Assembly (NCBI GenBank): GCA_963277665.1
Contig: OY728122.1
Location: 1,545,988,868 to 1,546,052,867, forward strand
DNA: 64,000 nucleotides
Source of the DNA: Viscum album
Taxonomy: Eukaryota > Streptophyta > Magnoliopsida > Santalales > Viscaceae
Direction of reading: 5' to 3'
The notes under the pieces were generated by a model, which was not told where the DNA came from, did not search any database, and worked only from the letters and a program-made list of their open reading frames with translations. A program made the translations under genes and the position numbers. Positions 1 through 15,000 of this stretch are shown piece by piece. Each line of letters starts with the position of its first letter. Position 1 is the first letter of the stretch.

Positions 1-2655
1 GTGTTTCTTTATTCCTATTACCATAAGATACATAGTGACTCCTAGAACTCTATCTGTGGTTCTAGATGAAATACCCATTTTAACATCAAGATTCATATGA
101 CCTTTCCACATGATGTTAAACTATAGTCATCATAGATAACTGCATGTGGATTGATTCTGTTCATCACATGATTCATAGTGACATCTAGATCTCGAATCCC
201 AGTCCCAACTACAATAGTCAGTGGAATAAATTCCCACATATACATATGTGTTAAACCTGCATAGAGGGTTTCCCAATCATGAAATATGTAAGTCTTGATT
301 CATATCATAAAATGGTATGCATGGACACCCAAAACTCCAATCTTGGGCCAAACTACAAAAACATATAAATAAATAAACCTTAACTCCATAGGGAATGAAC
401 CTTACAAGACAATTTTCCAATAATACAAGTTATATATACTTATTCCCAACATCTACATGTAATATATCATTCACAATTTATCACATTGGTTCCTACATTA
501 TTACATAATGATGATTCAGCTGTAGGGAAAACATAATGGTCAAATGACATTAAAAAACAATATAAATACATTCCTACCACGTGACATTAAAGTGCATCAG
601 AAATTTACATACTGTATAATGTCAAACTACAATGAAGGAAGAACTTCCTTAATACATGATGATAGATTGTTTAGGACATCTTCCATTATCACCCATTATC
701 AAAGGACCACATGTTATTTTCCCCGATCAACCAGATTACAAGGATCTTCCAACATATTTTATAAACCACAATTCATTAATCCCAGTTCATGTCTCGGGGA
801 ACATAAGATTCTATCATGATTTCACGGCCCTTGTAAAGTAAAATTAATCTCTCTTCATGACCGTTCTATTGAGGCATATGGTCTTAGACCCACCTACTAG
901 AGAAATTAAACCTTTATAATGATAGAATTGTAATACTTATGAGATTGAAGCCACTATAGTGGAACTGAGTACCCTAGTGTGTTTTGGTCCATCCCTGTTA
1001 TGATTTTCCCATTTCATTACTCATGACTTGAGAACCTCAATCCTTTATTTATAACAATTTCAAATTCTGATCATAAGGATGTTGGTGTACTCTTAACTCT
1101 GGGTATCCAAATTTGGATATATTTTTAGATTTCCCATATTAAGTAACTGTGAGTCACAAATATAAACTGCCTAAAATATGGTGATATTTTTATGACCTGA
1201 AACTCTACAATATAATTGTTGAAATAAAAAGACCATAATATTATAGGAAAATAGAAAAAAAGGTGGAAATCTCATAATGGGGGACTGAGAAAAAATGATT
1301 TATTCATTATATAAACTGTTCAACATCAGATTTTAGACAAAAATTAGGGCACAAAAAAACAAGGAATAATGTGGATAGGGCATACATTGTATCCTTAGTA
1401 AAATAAAATATATTCTCTCTTGAACCCATGGTCCAAGAAAGTGTTTGAATATTAATTTATCACATCTCCATGTTGAGAGAGTATATTCTATAGGTAGTTA
1501 CACAGCATTTAGGGTGTTCAAAACCATCTTTTATATTATATATTACACAAATAAAGCTTCATTATTTGAGTGCGTTAGATCATCATAATCATTATATGTA
1601 TATTTTAAAAGGATATATAGCTTCATGGGCCACATTTTTTGCTATTATTGTATTAATTTGTCTCCATAATATGCACATATTGTTTTAAAAAAAATGCATC
1701 ACTCTACAAAAATGGATTTTTCATCATTGTGTTCCCGAATGCTATCACAACAGAACTCATAACCACAATGTGATATAGGCCATTCCCTGTAGTATTTCCC
1801 ATATCATCCTCCTAAACAATGAAATTTGGGCCATGATTTTCAAACCCTATACTAGACTATTCAAGTGGATTCAACATCTATGATGTCACATCACCCTGTT
1901 TTGTTCCATTTCATAAGGCTGAAATGTGACACCACATTATAAAATATATGATGGACCATACATCATGAATTGAATCCTAATGTCGAAGGGCTTGGGATTC
2001 ATAATTAATATTTGAACATTCCTAGGATTCTGAGACCTGTCTTGGATATCATTCCTCCTTACCCAACCTCATAATTTAGATGTTTGAGTCTTTAAAAATA
2101 ATTCAATACCAAAAAAATAGAATGTATATCATCTTTTCTTAACAATTATATCGAGCATAGGGGATTTTATCTACCAATTAAATACATTGCCTCTATGTCG
2201 GAAAGGAAATTTGTTCTATTTGAGTGATGGAAAAACCAAGGAAGAACCTGGAACCTTATGGGGTAATGGTTAATCTCTAACATGTCTTCCCCATCGCATA
2301 TTTTTTGACTCAGACTATTGGGTTTTGTTTTACATCACCCTTATTCAAACTATCTAGGAGGTCCTATCATCCCTAGGATTTTACACTTAGCCAATAGTAC
2401 TCCAATAAAACATCCATGACTATTGGAATGGAGTGGAGGAACCCTTTTTTACAATCCAACCAACACATAAGGGCTTTGAACAACCAACCATAGGCCTCTC
2501 CTCCTTATAGTAAGGGAGATCTAATCCATGTGAGCCTTAAACACTTCACCTTAGAACTCATCATCAACGTGTTTTTTGAGTCATTCATGGAATGTCATAA
2601 AAATATTCTATGGTAATCAATCATATAATGGTAGTAGGACATTAAATTTTATGGA
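1..2655. other. Decayed intergenic DNA, no gene recognised
   Basis: AT-rich sequence with short open frames only (the longest about 90 codons near 544-819). None shows a domain or motif I recognise, and none has a convincing start context or codon pattern. I see no LTR ends, primer-binding site or polypurine tract. It is most likely old transposon-derived DNA mutated past recognition. Confidence 0.6.
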
Positions 2656-3024
2656 ATCATAAGATCTACAATAAAAGACCATGAACTATCAGGATAAAAG
2701 GTCCGACCAAAAAGATCCTATACTATAGTGACTGATTGACGGATCTAAAAGACCCTAAACAACATTGAAAGAATGTATGATATAAAAAACCTAAACTATA
2801 GTGATATAAGGTCCGATATAAAATACCCTAACAATAATGATATATGTTATGAGATAAAAGGAAATAGACAACATTGATAAAAGGCCCGAGATAAAATATC
2901 CTAAACAAAAATGATAGAGGATCTACAATAAATGACTGAAATCTATAGTGATACATGGTATGAATTAAATGTACCTAAACTACCAAAATAATAGGTCTAA
3001 GCTAAAAGACTATAATCCCCAATA
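2656..3024. repeat. Degenerate 37-bp minisatellite, about 10 units
   Basis: Ten imperfect direct repeats start near 2656, 2693, 2730, 2767, 2803, 2839, 2876, 2913, 2950 and 2987, so the spacing is 36-37 bp throughout. The unit runs roughly GATAnAAGGTCCGA, then ATAAAAGACCCTAAAC, then a TATAGT-like end. Units differ from each other at many positions but keep the spacing, so the array is old. A further, weaker unit may precede 2656. There is no coding frame across it. Confidence 0.75.
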
Positions 3025-6000
3025 CAATTTTGATTTAATCTATATGAATGGAAAATCAGGTAAGTCCCACCATATAGACCTAGAAAAAATCTAGCTACCC
3101 TCACTAATTATATCATATTTGAAAATAGATAGAGGACCCCCCCAATGAGGAATATATTCAACCTAATTTTCCCCTATGGAATGTGTAATATCATGATAAC
3201 TGAAACATATACATCAATGAGTAATCCAGTGATTGGTGGGAATTAATAACCACTTCACTCAAATAATCCATATTGATTTTAATATTTAGATCCAGAAAAT
3301 TAGGATTATTTGATATTATAAAGAGGGTGGTTACCATTTTTGACTCATATAACATTAGAACAATAAAAATTAATAATTTTCATGAATGAAAGAAAAAAAT
3401 AATAGTAATAGGAATGGTTCATAAAATATATTCAGTTATTACAATCAATAAGAGGAAGTACTGAATTTTATAGTATATCCATGAATATAAAAAAATAATT
3501 CATGTTAATGATCTAAAAACAATTTTATTTTTATGGATTAGTTGGATTAGTTGGAATGTGTTTACTAGGAAGTTTCAATTTATCTTTGAAGTACAACTCT
3601 CCCTTCCACCTCTATAATGGTCCCAAGATGGTTGGTCTTGACTAAAGTAGTCAGCTCATAAAATCTTGATTGATTGGTTTTAAAGGAGGATTATAAAGAT
3701 AAGAAGTCAAAAATTTGTGAATCTAATGGTATCCACATATATTTTTGGTCTAAAAACCCATGTGGTAATTCAATTTATATATTAAATTTTCAATCTTCTA
3801 TAATACTTCCAAGGACTCTGTTTATTCAGTAAGAGGAACTACATCCTCATGATCGACCAAGCCTATCTCATTGGTGAAAAAATCATTCCATGTCTTGGTA
3901 AATTGAATCATGATGTTATACAATGGTTGGATATCAAATCCATCATCCCCCATGTCATCAAATATCAGATGAATGTGTTCCCCTTGGTCACAAAATGTTT
4001 CAAGAGGAGTCTTAATGATTGAGGTGAGAATCTAATTCCAGATCATCCTGCATTAGTTTTGTTATTCTACGGCTACTGAGGATGGAGGAGAGGGGGATCC
4101 ATATATCATCCCCAAAATATAATAATCACCCATTCATTGTATTGGAGTTATGATTTCCTTGATAGAATTTGTCTCTCTATTTGGACGGTCTTCTGCAACA
4201 AGTGGGTGCTTCCTCGAATCTCTCTAAAGTACTAAATCAACTCCATCATTGTAAGAAAAAGAGGGGTCGGTGAAGAAAATGGGTTTTCTTTATAAAGAAT
4301 CAGTCATATCAGAACACGAACCTATTTATATGCTACCCTATCAAAGGAATAATTCTAAAAAAATACAGGAGAATCTACAGGATGAATAATGATCATAGTA
4401 TTAGTGTTTTCACAAGAAAATATCATCCAAAACTAGAGGATGATCGAAGGGTGTTACTCACCTAGCGTATTGAAAAAAATAAGAGGGGAGACCCTTTTAG
4501 TGTAGCCAAACTGATGTGTAAACGGATATAGTGTGTATGTATATCAGACTATCAACTCATCCATCTTCCAATAAGAACCACATCATGATCAGAGATCTTG
4601 TACTACAATTGATCTAGAGAAACACTTCCATTATAAATTATTCTCCAAGTTGATGTAGGAAAAGGGGTGAAATCATATATACCATGTTGATTCAACACAT
4701 TTTTAACCACATTAGAACATAGTGAAAATTATTGAACCATATATATGTTCAGAAACCTGGGATGAGATAAGGAATCAGGATCCTGGTAGAATTTTAATAT
4801 TTTTAGCAATTCAAATTTTACATTATCTAACAAAATAAAAATAGTAATGGAACATATATACAAAAGTGATGTTTCCTTACTAAATGTGAACCACATGTTG
4901 GTGATAGTATTTAGTGGTTGGCCCCACAAGTTAATGGCACCATCCCTCTACTAGCAATGCTGAAATGACCTGCATATTGATCTAGAATCCTAAATGCACA
5001 TACCCATCTTTGAAATGAATCCCATTCAGAAACATGGAACTGGAGCCTGTCAGATGAATTCTTAGAGAGATCAATGGATTCACTTGTTATCCCCATGTAG
5101 TGTGATCCCTAACTTCAACAATGGCATTATGAAAACTGACACTATCATGGACCTGGCACGAAGGGAAATAATGGAGGTGAATTAAAGTCATTTAGCATTG
5201 GTATGATAATGAAAAATTTCATCAAGTATTTTAATGTTATAAGTGAGAGAATATTCATATTTTTTCTTAACATGTCATTAATATTGAATAGGATTTACCC
5301 CAATTAGACTATAGGTTCATTTGCAGACATCTATGGTAGGATGGAGCTCATCATACATATCTCCAAGAGTGGGTTCCCCAAGATGTTGGAAGATATCCCA
5401 CAGGCTAATTCCCTCCTCTCCATGGGATAGGTGAAATATGTTAGTGCTAGGACACCAATGACTATGCAATTATCAAAGAAAATTAATCAGGTGATAAAAA
5501 AAATGGAAAATACATATTATTTAATAAATATGGACATCCTATAACTAGTCAAAGAACTATAATGGGATTTTCCTGACCAAATAAGGTCATTTCCATTCAT
5601 TCTAAAATTTACCACTAGGACAAAGAAACCATTTCTTGATCCATCTGCCACCTGGGTTGTTCAAATAAGAGACAAAATACTCGAATAACTCTGAGTGATG
5701 GAATGGTGAGAAAATTCATACCCATCTATAGATAAGGTAGATATCTCTAACATATAATGTAGTTATAAGTTTCGATATATAACTGGTAGACCATCATCTA
5801 AAATTTTTATCTGAATAAATTCAATAGAAGTTGATACCCTACATGATGACAGATTGTTGCCCAAAAAAGTAATGAAGATTTTGACCAGAAATACAAAATC
5901 ATATAGAGAATACTATTGTGATATATTTTTATTATGAATCATTAATGAAAGAATACATTTTAGAACCACATTATTTGAAATAATGTGATAGAAATGGTCA

Positions 6001-6782
6001 ACACATTAGTTTATATAAATCATTCCCCTTTTATTTTTCAACAATAATGGATTTATGATGAATTTAGGAAGACAAGTGAACAAAATTATGGGTCATATTT
6101 TTATTAGATTAAAACATAATATTTTCAAATTAATGTTATAAAATTAAAGAAACATCATGTGTATTTCATGAATTAGAATGGATGTTTTGAATTAGATAAA
6201 TTAATCTCAAATTACCTTTTTCGTAAAGATCATGTAGACCACATAATCTATAAAAAAACCCAACTGCACGACCCCTTAGAAGAATCGAGACCACATGACA
6301 ATTACATGGTCACATCAGCTAAAAAATAGTCATGTATGTAGTGAATGAACCAATCTATACTCCACTTTTTTATGGAATTCTATGGAACACTAAATATCAC
6401 TTGGAAGAAAACGCCTCACTCAAGGTATTGATTACTGATAATTCCAAAGCCTAAAGTGGGAATTTATTATCCTCATAAGTGATACCATGTACCCATATAA
6501 ATCACACTAGATAATGGGGGTGAGGATTTTTTGAATCCCACCAAATGAGTATATTAAAATTCACATGTGAAGGATACAAAAATATGTGTATTATCATCCC
6601 CCAAAAAACAAAGGAAGAAAATGTGGCTAGAATAAACAGATCACAAAAGCCTTCTATGAGACATGTGATCACAATACCCACAAAGGTCAGGTGAAAGAGG
6701 GACTCACATTGGATGACCTATGGCAGATCCCTTAGAGCCCATTTGGTTGGTCCTTCTACTATTACGATGGAGTAATTTTTAA
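3025..6782. other. Decayed intergenic DNA, no gene recognised
   Basis: Two minus-strand open frames of about 60-66 codons lie at 4729-5096, next to each other and overlapping slightly. They could be parts of one broken frame, but I see no motif that names a family. The rest is AT-rich with frequent stops in all frames. Confidence 0.55.
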
Positions 6783-7500
6783 TCATAAATCATGAAACGA
6801 ATGCATGAAAACCACCCCCACATAATGTAAATTTTTATATGGGAATTTTCTGAGAAGCCATTCCAAAATCCATGGAATATAGAGAATATATATATAATAG
6901 GTCGGAGGATATTGCAGTCGAAAAAAACATGTGTAATACCCATTCATCCATTGAGACACTATGAAATCCCCAATGACATGTCCTCTAGGACAAGAAGGAT
7001 CATTTGGGCATGTTACCCCCAACACATGAAAGGCCTCAGACATGTCTAGGTAGTCTTTCACCCCCTGGATCCAAAAAAAGAATAACGGTTTTTCTCAGGA
7101 TAATGCCCCCACATTTATAAACGTCCATTTTTGATCACATAATTCATCCATGATGGGGATAATTATTGTCCTTGAAAAAAAAATCAAGATTATTCATGAG
7201 ACCCAAAGCCATTTTATTTTAAACAAGGAATCTAAAAGGGGAAAGGTGGGTGCCTCTTGCAGTAGTAAATATCACGTGACACACCCAATCAGATTGTAAG
7301 ACTTTGTAAACCACTATTGACTAGACTTCCTCACCTCATGAAGCCATACTAGAATGTCACCATCATTATGAGAATGGATTAATGCATGTCTATGAATTCT
7401 CGTGATCATCCTTCTACTCCATGAAGAAAATAGAATCTTTTTCCCATGAAATTATTATACATCCCCCAAGACCCTTTTTTGTTCATAAAACACACCATCA
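6783..7500 (-). pseudogene. Possible LINE-type reverse-transcriptase tail, heavily decayed
   Basis: Read on the minus strand through stops, about 7366-7287 gives a D-x-L-V-W motif followed about 15 residues later by K-S-Y-N-L-I. That resembles the D-x-x-x-W...(V/T)-K-S-A-Y-x-L signature between the reverse transcriptase and the zinc-binding end of plant non-LTR retrotransposons. A 92-codon minus frame follows at 7061-6783 with Cys and His residues (C-P-N-D-P-S-C-P-R-G-H) that could be a ruined zinc-binding segment. No catalytic Y/F-A-D-D was found upstream. Chance similarity is a real alternative. Confidence 0.25.
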
Positions 7501-8499
7501 GTGGTTATATTTATTTTTTTCGACAACACTTGTTAAAAATTAAAATATCCCAATCCTTTGAAAACAAATAAAGAAATAAAATAGAAAATTTTGGAGCCTA
7601 TTGAGGCCATAAACATCACACGAGCCACTCATGTGCTCCCAAAGAACTCAAAATATCTTTTATAATGATGAATTGTTCGCAAAAAAATCCACATATAAAT
7701 ACATCATTATTACATGGGATATCTTGAACATGGTATCAAGGATCACATGAAATATTTTCAGAAGGAAACCTGTTCTTGAGAATGTACTTAAACATGTCGT
7801 CATGAAAATAAGGATGTCCCTCAGACAGTCTGCAATATTTAACAAGACCCCTTTCATTGGACATAATATAATAAATTGGGAGTTGATGGGATAATCTCAT
7901 GATAACTTAAAAACATAAGATTCATCAAGAATGACCTACCACATGATCATAAAAAATCCATGACATCAAATCCCTCCACCAAATCCAACCTATATTTGTG
8001 TGATTTTCACTATGAAATGTTGCAAATAACAAGGGTGGAGATGCATATAAATCCAATTCCCCAACATAAAAAAAGGAATATTTGGATCCTAGAACAAGTG
8101 AACTAAGGAATAAAGGTAGATTTATGAGATCAGCTGATCTCCTGATCATAATTTTTTTTGATTGATAAAATTTAGGGAACCACCAAAGATGATAATGAAA
8201 CATTCATAGGCACTTTATTTGACCAATCATAGACCACACAAAGGACTTCAAGTTACATATGTGATATAAATATCTCATACCTGATTAGTGTTGTGAGGGT
8301 TAAAAAAATTAATACTTTTAAATATATGTAATATGTAATAAATGAATGGAAAATGAAGTAAAAAAATTTGAATCTTATGAGAAGAACATATACACTGATC
8401 CTCAGGAGATTGGCATAAACCACCTAGGCCATGCAACAACATGGGGTCTTGTCATCTATATCATGTCACAATATTTTGGTATAATATATTGATGATGGG
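7501..8499. other. Decayed intergenic DNA
   Basis: Two minus-strand frames (7660-7857 and 7925-8203) have no recognised motif. If the LINE reading just downstream is right they would sit in its reverse-transcriptase part, but I could not confirm any RT motif. Nothing else is supported here. Confidence 0.5.
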
Positions 8500-9050
8500 A
8501 TTTCCATTGTACATGTCATTGAAATTCATATGGAACCCTCTTAGAATTACACCCAAGTCTCTTGAAACCCTCCAGGCTCGTTATAGTTTCTTCATGATAA
8601 CCTATAGACATGTTTCCTAAGGAAAATGGTGGAACCAGTGTATGTTATCTATGTATCCTGATTGTATCTAGACATGTCAATTGGATTTCATGAAATCCTT
8701 CATACAAGCCATCCATATCTTGAAAATTCATCCATACATGTCAAATGGCTCGCACGAATCCAACAAAAAATCCATATAGATCTCAAAATTCCCTCTAGGT
8801 ATGTTGGATTGCTCTAGTGATGTCCCCAAAAATATTAGATGGATTTTAAAATGAGACCTGGACATATCAGCCATATTTCATGTTTCCATACGGGCATTAC
8901 AACTATCTGTTTATAAGTCCCCCGAAAATGTCAGTTCACTTCTTCTGTGACACTTAGTCAAGTCTTCAAGGACATGAGGAACTCTCTAAACATGTCAAAA
9001 CAACTCTCGAAACACCCCCAAGTGTGTCAAACATATTTCATGTTGATATC
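8500..9050. repeat. Degenerate satellite with 32/64-bp period
   Basis: A core close to AGACATGTCAA recurs near 8510, 8607, 8671, 8735, 8798, 8861, 8924, 8990 and 9021. The main spacing is 63-65 bp, with one interval of about 96 and one of about 32. Several copies are followed by a TGGATTTCATGAAA-like tail. A weaker related segment lies near the midpoint of most intervals, so the basic unit may be 32 bp. Sequence divergence is high while spacing is regular, which is typical of an old tandem array. Confidence 0.6.
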
Positions 9051-12000
9051 ACTAATATTTAGCAGGATCACATGACACCCTCTATGATTTTTATCATAGG
9101 TCATGGGGTGGATACATAGATCACCCTTCTAGGACTTACAATGTCCGATGGACAAGTCACCATTGGTCTTTCAATTAACTCTCGTTATTCCATCGATATT
9201 ATGTAATGTCCCTTGGAAAAGTAAACTAGGTTAGATGATTCATATTGGACATTTCATACTCATATTCACCAAAATATCAAGTATAAAATCATATAATGTG
9301 ATGAATTCAATCAACACATGTCTGGAAGACAAGAAGACCAATCCATGTAGGAATCCTTGGAAAAGATAAATGTTTCCAGCATACATATTTGGCCATCAAT
9401 AGTGTGTAACCATGACATATTTAAATATGAGAACACTAATTCTTACCATAACCAGGAGATGTAAGATGGATTATTACGGCTCTATCTCCTTATCAAACAT
9501 CCAATGTGTTCTTCTGGTTCATAATCCAGGCATCCATGACATGTGAGATTGATTATTTTCTACCCCTTGATTATCCTACTGAGCATAGTTCACATGGGTA
9601 TATGGAATTTCAATTATAATATAATTCACATGATAAGACTCTGTTGAGACAATGTAAAACATAGTGTGAAAGCCCCAATCTATGACGTAATGTGATATCT
9701 CTAGCATATAAGGGCATCCTCAATGTGTAATCCACGAATTAAGGAACTATGAGAAATTTGATTTTAGTTATAACCAATATATACAGGTCACCTTCCTATG
9801 GACAGATCTCAAATGGGAATCCACTTTAGTTTCATTCCTACCATGTCTCCAACATTACAACCCTGAGGAGCCAATCTCTTCTATGGGCTGATCATCTTCC
9901 CCATGCACCAGTAAATTGGGTTGTCACTGAACTATGATTATTCTAGTTAATTCCATAACCAGAAAATCTAGGATTCCTTTGAAAGTCTTGATCTCAATAT
10001 TACGCATCCAAGGGGATTTCCCATCACATAAGCCCTATATCCATGTGCAATGTGGCATATTACATTCTATCCGTTATTTCTCTCATTGATCATATATCAC
10101 ATGGGCATAGAGAGTCACAATGTTAACCTCACTGGACTAATGAATCTCCACTACACAGGGAAACCATGGGGTGTAAGTCTCGATCCATGTCAAGATATAT
10201 GTACCCATTATACAGTGGTGTCTAACCTGAGGGAAGTCCCAAGCGAATGAAATACCTATCATAACTCTGATTCATTCAATAATCATGATATAATGGGAAT
10301 ATCATCAATACTTAAGCACAAATATTAACTTCCAAAGTTCCCAAACATATATCATTTATGTGAGATATTAAACGATGTGGGTTTTTATAACCAAAGGGGT
10401 TTTGATTCCTGATATAAAATAAAATACGTATGATGCATAATAATTTCTTAATCCCATCTTCAAAATATAAACCACCTACTTTGATAATAACAAAATCTAA
10501 AGTTCTTAGTTATACAGATTCTATATATAAGTTGCTACCCCCAAAGATAAATGGTTATAGAACCTCATATGCATAAAGATGAATTAACAAACAAGAATTA
10601 ATTCTATTTTCATGTATATGGACATAATCTATGATCATTTTTAGGGTAAGTTGTCTCATATTAGTATTAGGAAAACGTTCATAAAATTAACATAAATATG
10701 AAATAGAGTGCTAGAGTAGGAAATTATTCCACAAAAAATGGTCTGATAGGATCAACATCCCATTAGATCGACCTATTTGAGTTCCTTATCATCATTGGGT
10801 CTGAAACCCCAATAGACCACCTACCCGTGGAAATAATTTTTGTATCCATGTATGGATGAAAGTACCGATTGGAGTTTTTATGAAAGGATAAAATATGGTT
10901 AGCCCAATGTGAATGATCATGAAGAAAATTTAACTGCCCATAATCCGAACACTGGAAAAAAATACAACCACATCATTTTCTACAAAAAAATACCAACTAT
11001 TAATAGAATGAAAAATATTTCCCATCGCTTCATGGAAGTGACAGTCTATATGTATACATGAGTAATGTTATCATATTCCAAAGGATGAGAATGTAAAAAG
11101 GAAGATTTTATATTTTTAGTAAAAAAATTAAATTTTTTATGAATAATATATATATATATATAAAATAAATATATAATTAAATCCATCCATTAAAGCTTAT
11201 GGTAGAATGATTGTTTCCTCGAATCAGGGAGAGGTAGTCTGTTGTACCCACGATTCATAGTTTTGTTTAAATTTTGATGGATGATAAAATGAATATAGTT
11301 TATGACACTTAAAAAATTACACCACATTATAAGGAATCTATTATTTTTATTATTTTATCATTATTAAAGAACATTTGTATGGGGTAGAGAACTAAAAAAA
11401 TGATTATAAACCATTAAGAGTTGTACATATTTTTGGGAGAACCTATTTAGTTTTATACCACAATCCTACCAAGATCTGTTTCATAATCAATCCAAGGAAT
11501 CTAGTACCAAAAATGTAATTAAGGAATATATTTTATTTGGTATATTCAAAACCAAAGTGATTTTAATGTATAAAGATGATTGGATAGGGGTCATTTTATA
11601 AGCGGGGATGTGACCTTGATGGAAAATTCATGAAAATTTCTCAAAATTATAGCAAATGATAAGTTAATTCCATTTAAAAATGTTTTTTGTATGAACTTAT
11701 ATTCTATTTTAGGATAGTATGTAGTCTAAATATGACCAGACTATAGTATTTTGGAATAATTAACTTACAAAAATACATTTATCATTTGGTTCAACCCCTT
11801 GTAAACCCATTTTAACCTCATCCAAAATGATTAATTTTTAATGTTTTGACAATTAATTAGGAATAAAAATTAAGTTAAACTAATTAATTATGATTTATTA
11901 TTATTATTAAAAATATTAAATACTTCTTTAAAATATTCTATTCCCCCATGTTGGTAGAATTAAATTTAAAACATAACCCATAGATACGATGAAAAACGGT

Positions 12001-15000
12001 ATTACATAGGAAGCATTTACATAAGTATAAATTATTTTTTACATTTTAACCGAACATATAATTTATTACAATGTCCCAAATTATATTAATTATAATATAA
12101 TTGGAATATTTTTTTGAAAAAACTTCAAATACAAAATTACTTGGTAAATTCTATAAATTAAAATGAAATTTAAAATCAAAATAGTATTTTTTAAATATAA
12201 ATAAAAAATTTATTCTTATCCAAATTTTATAAAAATATTAACTCAAATATCATATTAAAATGATTATTCTAAGAATCATGTTCAAATTATATAATAATTT
12301 TTTTCATATTTTAATAAATAAATTTTAAATGAAATCATGGAATATTCAAAAAACTAATTTTTAGAAAAAAACATTTTTATCCATAACATTGTATTTATTT
12401 TTATATCATGATTAAAAAATATATAATGAATGATGAAACATTTTATTGAATATATAATATTTATATTAAATTTAAATAATTCAAAAATATTGATTACTTT
12501 TAATTTATTAATATAAAAACACATTGTACACATACAAAAAATTATTTATGTTAACACTTATTTTACATTGAAATGATTTTTAGATTCTTTTCCAAAAATT
12601 TGATAGATAATTAATTTATTTATTAACATGTAAATCATATACATTTCATAATATATATATTCCTATGAATACATTCCAATTTAATGTTTAGGTTATAACA
12701 ATCATATTTAAATTATATATTTTGAAGGTCATTTATGCTCGTTGTTGTGTTCCATATACGATGTCGAACATAATGCACTACTTATAAAATATCTATGTGT
12801 TACATTCTACCCACCTTTAATAAATAATATATTTTAAATTCTAAAATAAAATATAATAACAAGCTTTTTATTTCTTAATATTACATTGTTAAAATCCCAC
12901 ATTTTGAAAAGTGTTAATAAAACCTCCTCTTGATAAGAGAATTTTGAAGGTTATCTTGGATAAAACATAACTAGGTTTCCAATTAAAAATAATTTTGTTC
13001 ATTGTTAAAGTAATGTAATTGAAGAAATGTGTTGAAAAATATAAATAGTGGATGGGAAAATTGATCATAATAAATTAAATTCTGAAAAGATAACCACAAA
13101 TAAATTTAAAATTATGTGGTGTGAAAATATCCATTTGATTCATTAGATTTCAAGGAAAATGTATAACGTTTTTTAAAATATCCTCTTCACAATGTTTAGG
13201 GATTTTTTTTCTTTTAGGATAGAGAATAATCAAATATATATTTTCATGATATATTATTAGTTAATATGAACAATTTAATCCTTTGGTTGTTCATTAATAA
13301 AATTCAACTTCATTTCTTATTCCTTGAAATGGATATCCAAGAATAATTTTTTATGACTAAAGAACAAAAATTATCTTTTAATGGGTCATATAATCTAAAA
13401 AAATAACAATAAATGTATTATAACTTTAATAAAATCAAAATGGTCAGCATAATGTAAAAGAATACCAAAAATGATCAAAACTACACATTAATCTCAATAA
13501 ATAAATAAAAAACCAATATTTTGATAGATAAATCCATAAACAAATAAACCTCAATTCAAATTAATCTACATAACCTAATTTTTAAATAGTTTGATAACCT
13601 AAAATATTACTTCATACCCATCCCCATACACCTCCAAATTTGTAATAACATTAATTCTAAATAATCATAAATGTTAGAAATGGTGGTCACATATACTTCA
13701 TATTAATAAAATATCTCTAAAAAACGTCACTAATAAACAAAAAACAAAAAATAATTTATCCAATTATATGTTTCCCATGATCAACAAAATATTTATCCAT
13801 GAAACCATTTGGGTAAAAATAGTCATATTAACCAGTACAAGTAGGATAGTGGTAGGTACTTCACCCTTATCTCTCTTCGATAGTGGGTTAATGCCCCATG
13901 TCCATGTCGAATGCGATGCTTTGTCACTTGACATGTATATTGTCCAATTTATAATTATTTTTAATGTAATTCCAATGATGTTACAAAAAAATGAAAACCA
14001 TCTTAAAAAATAACATTAATCGTCAAATCACTTTTTAGCAATTGATGTTTTCTATACAGTTATGTTTTCCCAAAAAATCACATAATCTTAATTGAAAATT
14101 ATTATATTAAAATTAATGTTTGTAATAACCATAAAGGTTATCAATACATTTTGACATATCTCAACCAAAGTCATTTTTCCAATTTTTTTTTACAATAGCC
14201 CATTTTAATCCCAAGGGTAATTATACCATAACTCTCTCCCAAAAACACTCTTCAACTTTTTGGACATTCATAACTAAAATCCACAAAATCGGTGTATAAA
14301 AATTGAACTCGTGGAAAAACATATATTGATAAACATATTATTTTATCCATAACACTTATGTTAATCATATTGGAATAAATATAAAATTATAATAAAATAA
14401 TACAATCCTTATATGTATTAGGATTCTTAAAACTAAAATTCCATCATTAAAAATAATTCTATAACATAAATCTTAAATCATAATACATAAGTTATTAAAC
14501 AAATTTTCATCATTTATTTTCATACTAAATTTCATTCCATGGTCTAGGAATTATCCTTTATAAATTTAACAAACTTAGATACTGATCAGATTCTCAAAAA
14601 TTATGATAATAAATAATAAATGGATCAATGGGGTGAAATTTATTTCTCTCTATTGAACCCTTAGCTTTTCCTTGACAATTAATAGTAATATTCCCTTATT
14701 TTCTACACCTGAAAATTTTCCATTTCCCTTGAACCATTCATACAGGTGATTATTTATACATTTCTAACTTCAAGGATGATGATCCTTATTTTTTACTATG
14801 ATCCACACCACTCAAGGTCTTAGTAGACTCCATCCATCTGTTTTTCAATGAGTTGGATAGTCAGTCATGTTGTAATTTTTCAATCATATATTATGGTAAC
14901 TGATTATCTTTAATCACAATATCATTTTATCTAATCATCACCCAATTTGGTTTCCCATAATCATAGTATTTTTCCATCAAAATCAGTGTTAACATGATTC

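Noticed and set aside
544..841. Two overlapping plus-strand frames of 61-91 codons
   Set aside because: No motif, and the surroundings show no gene structure; such lengths are expected by chance.
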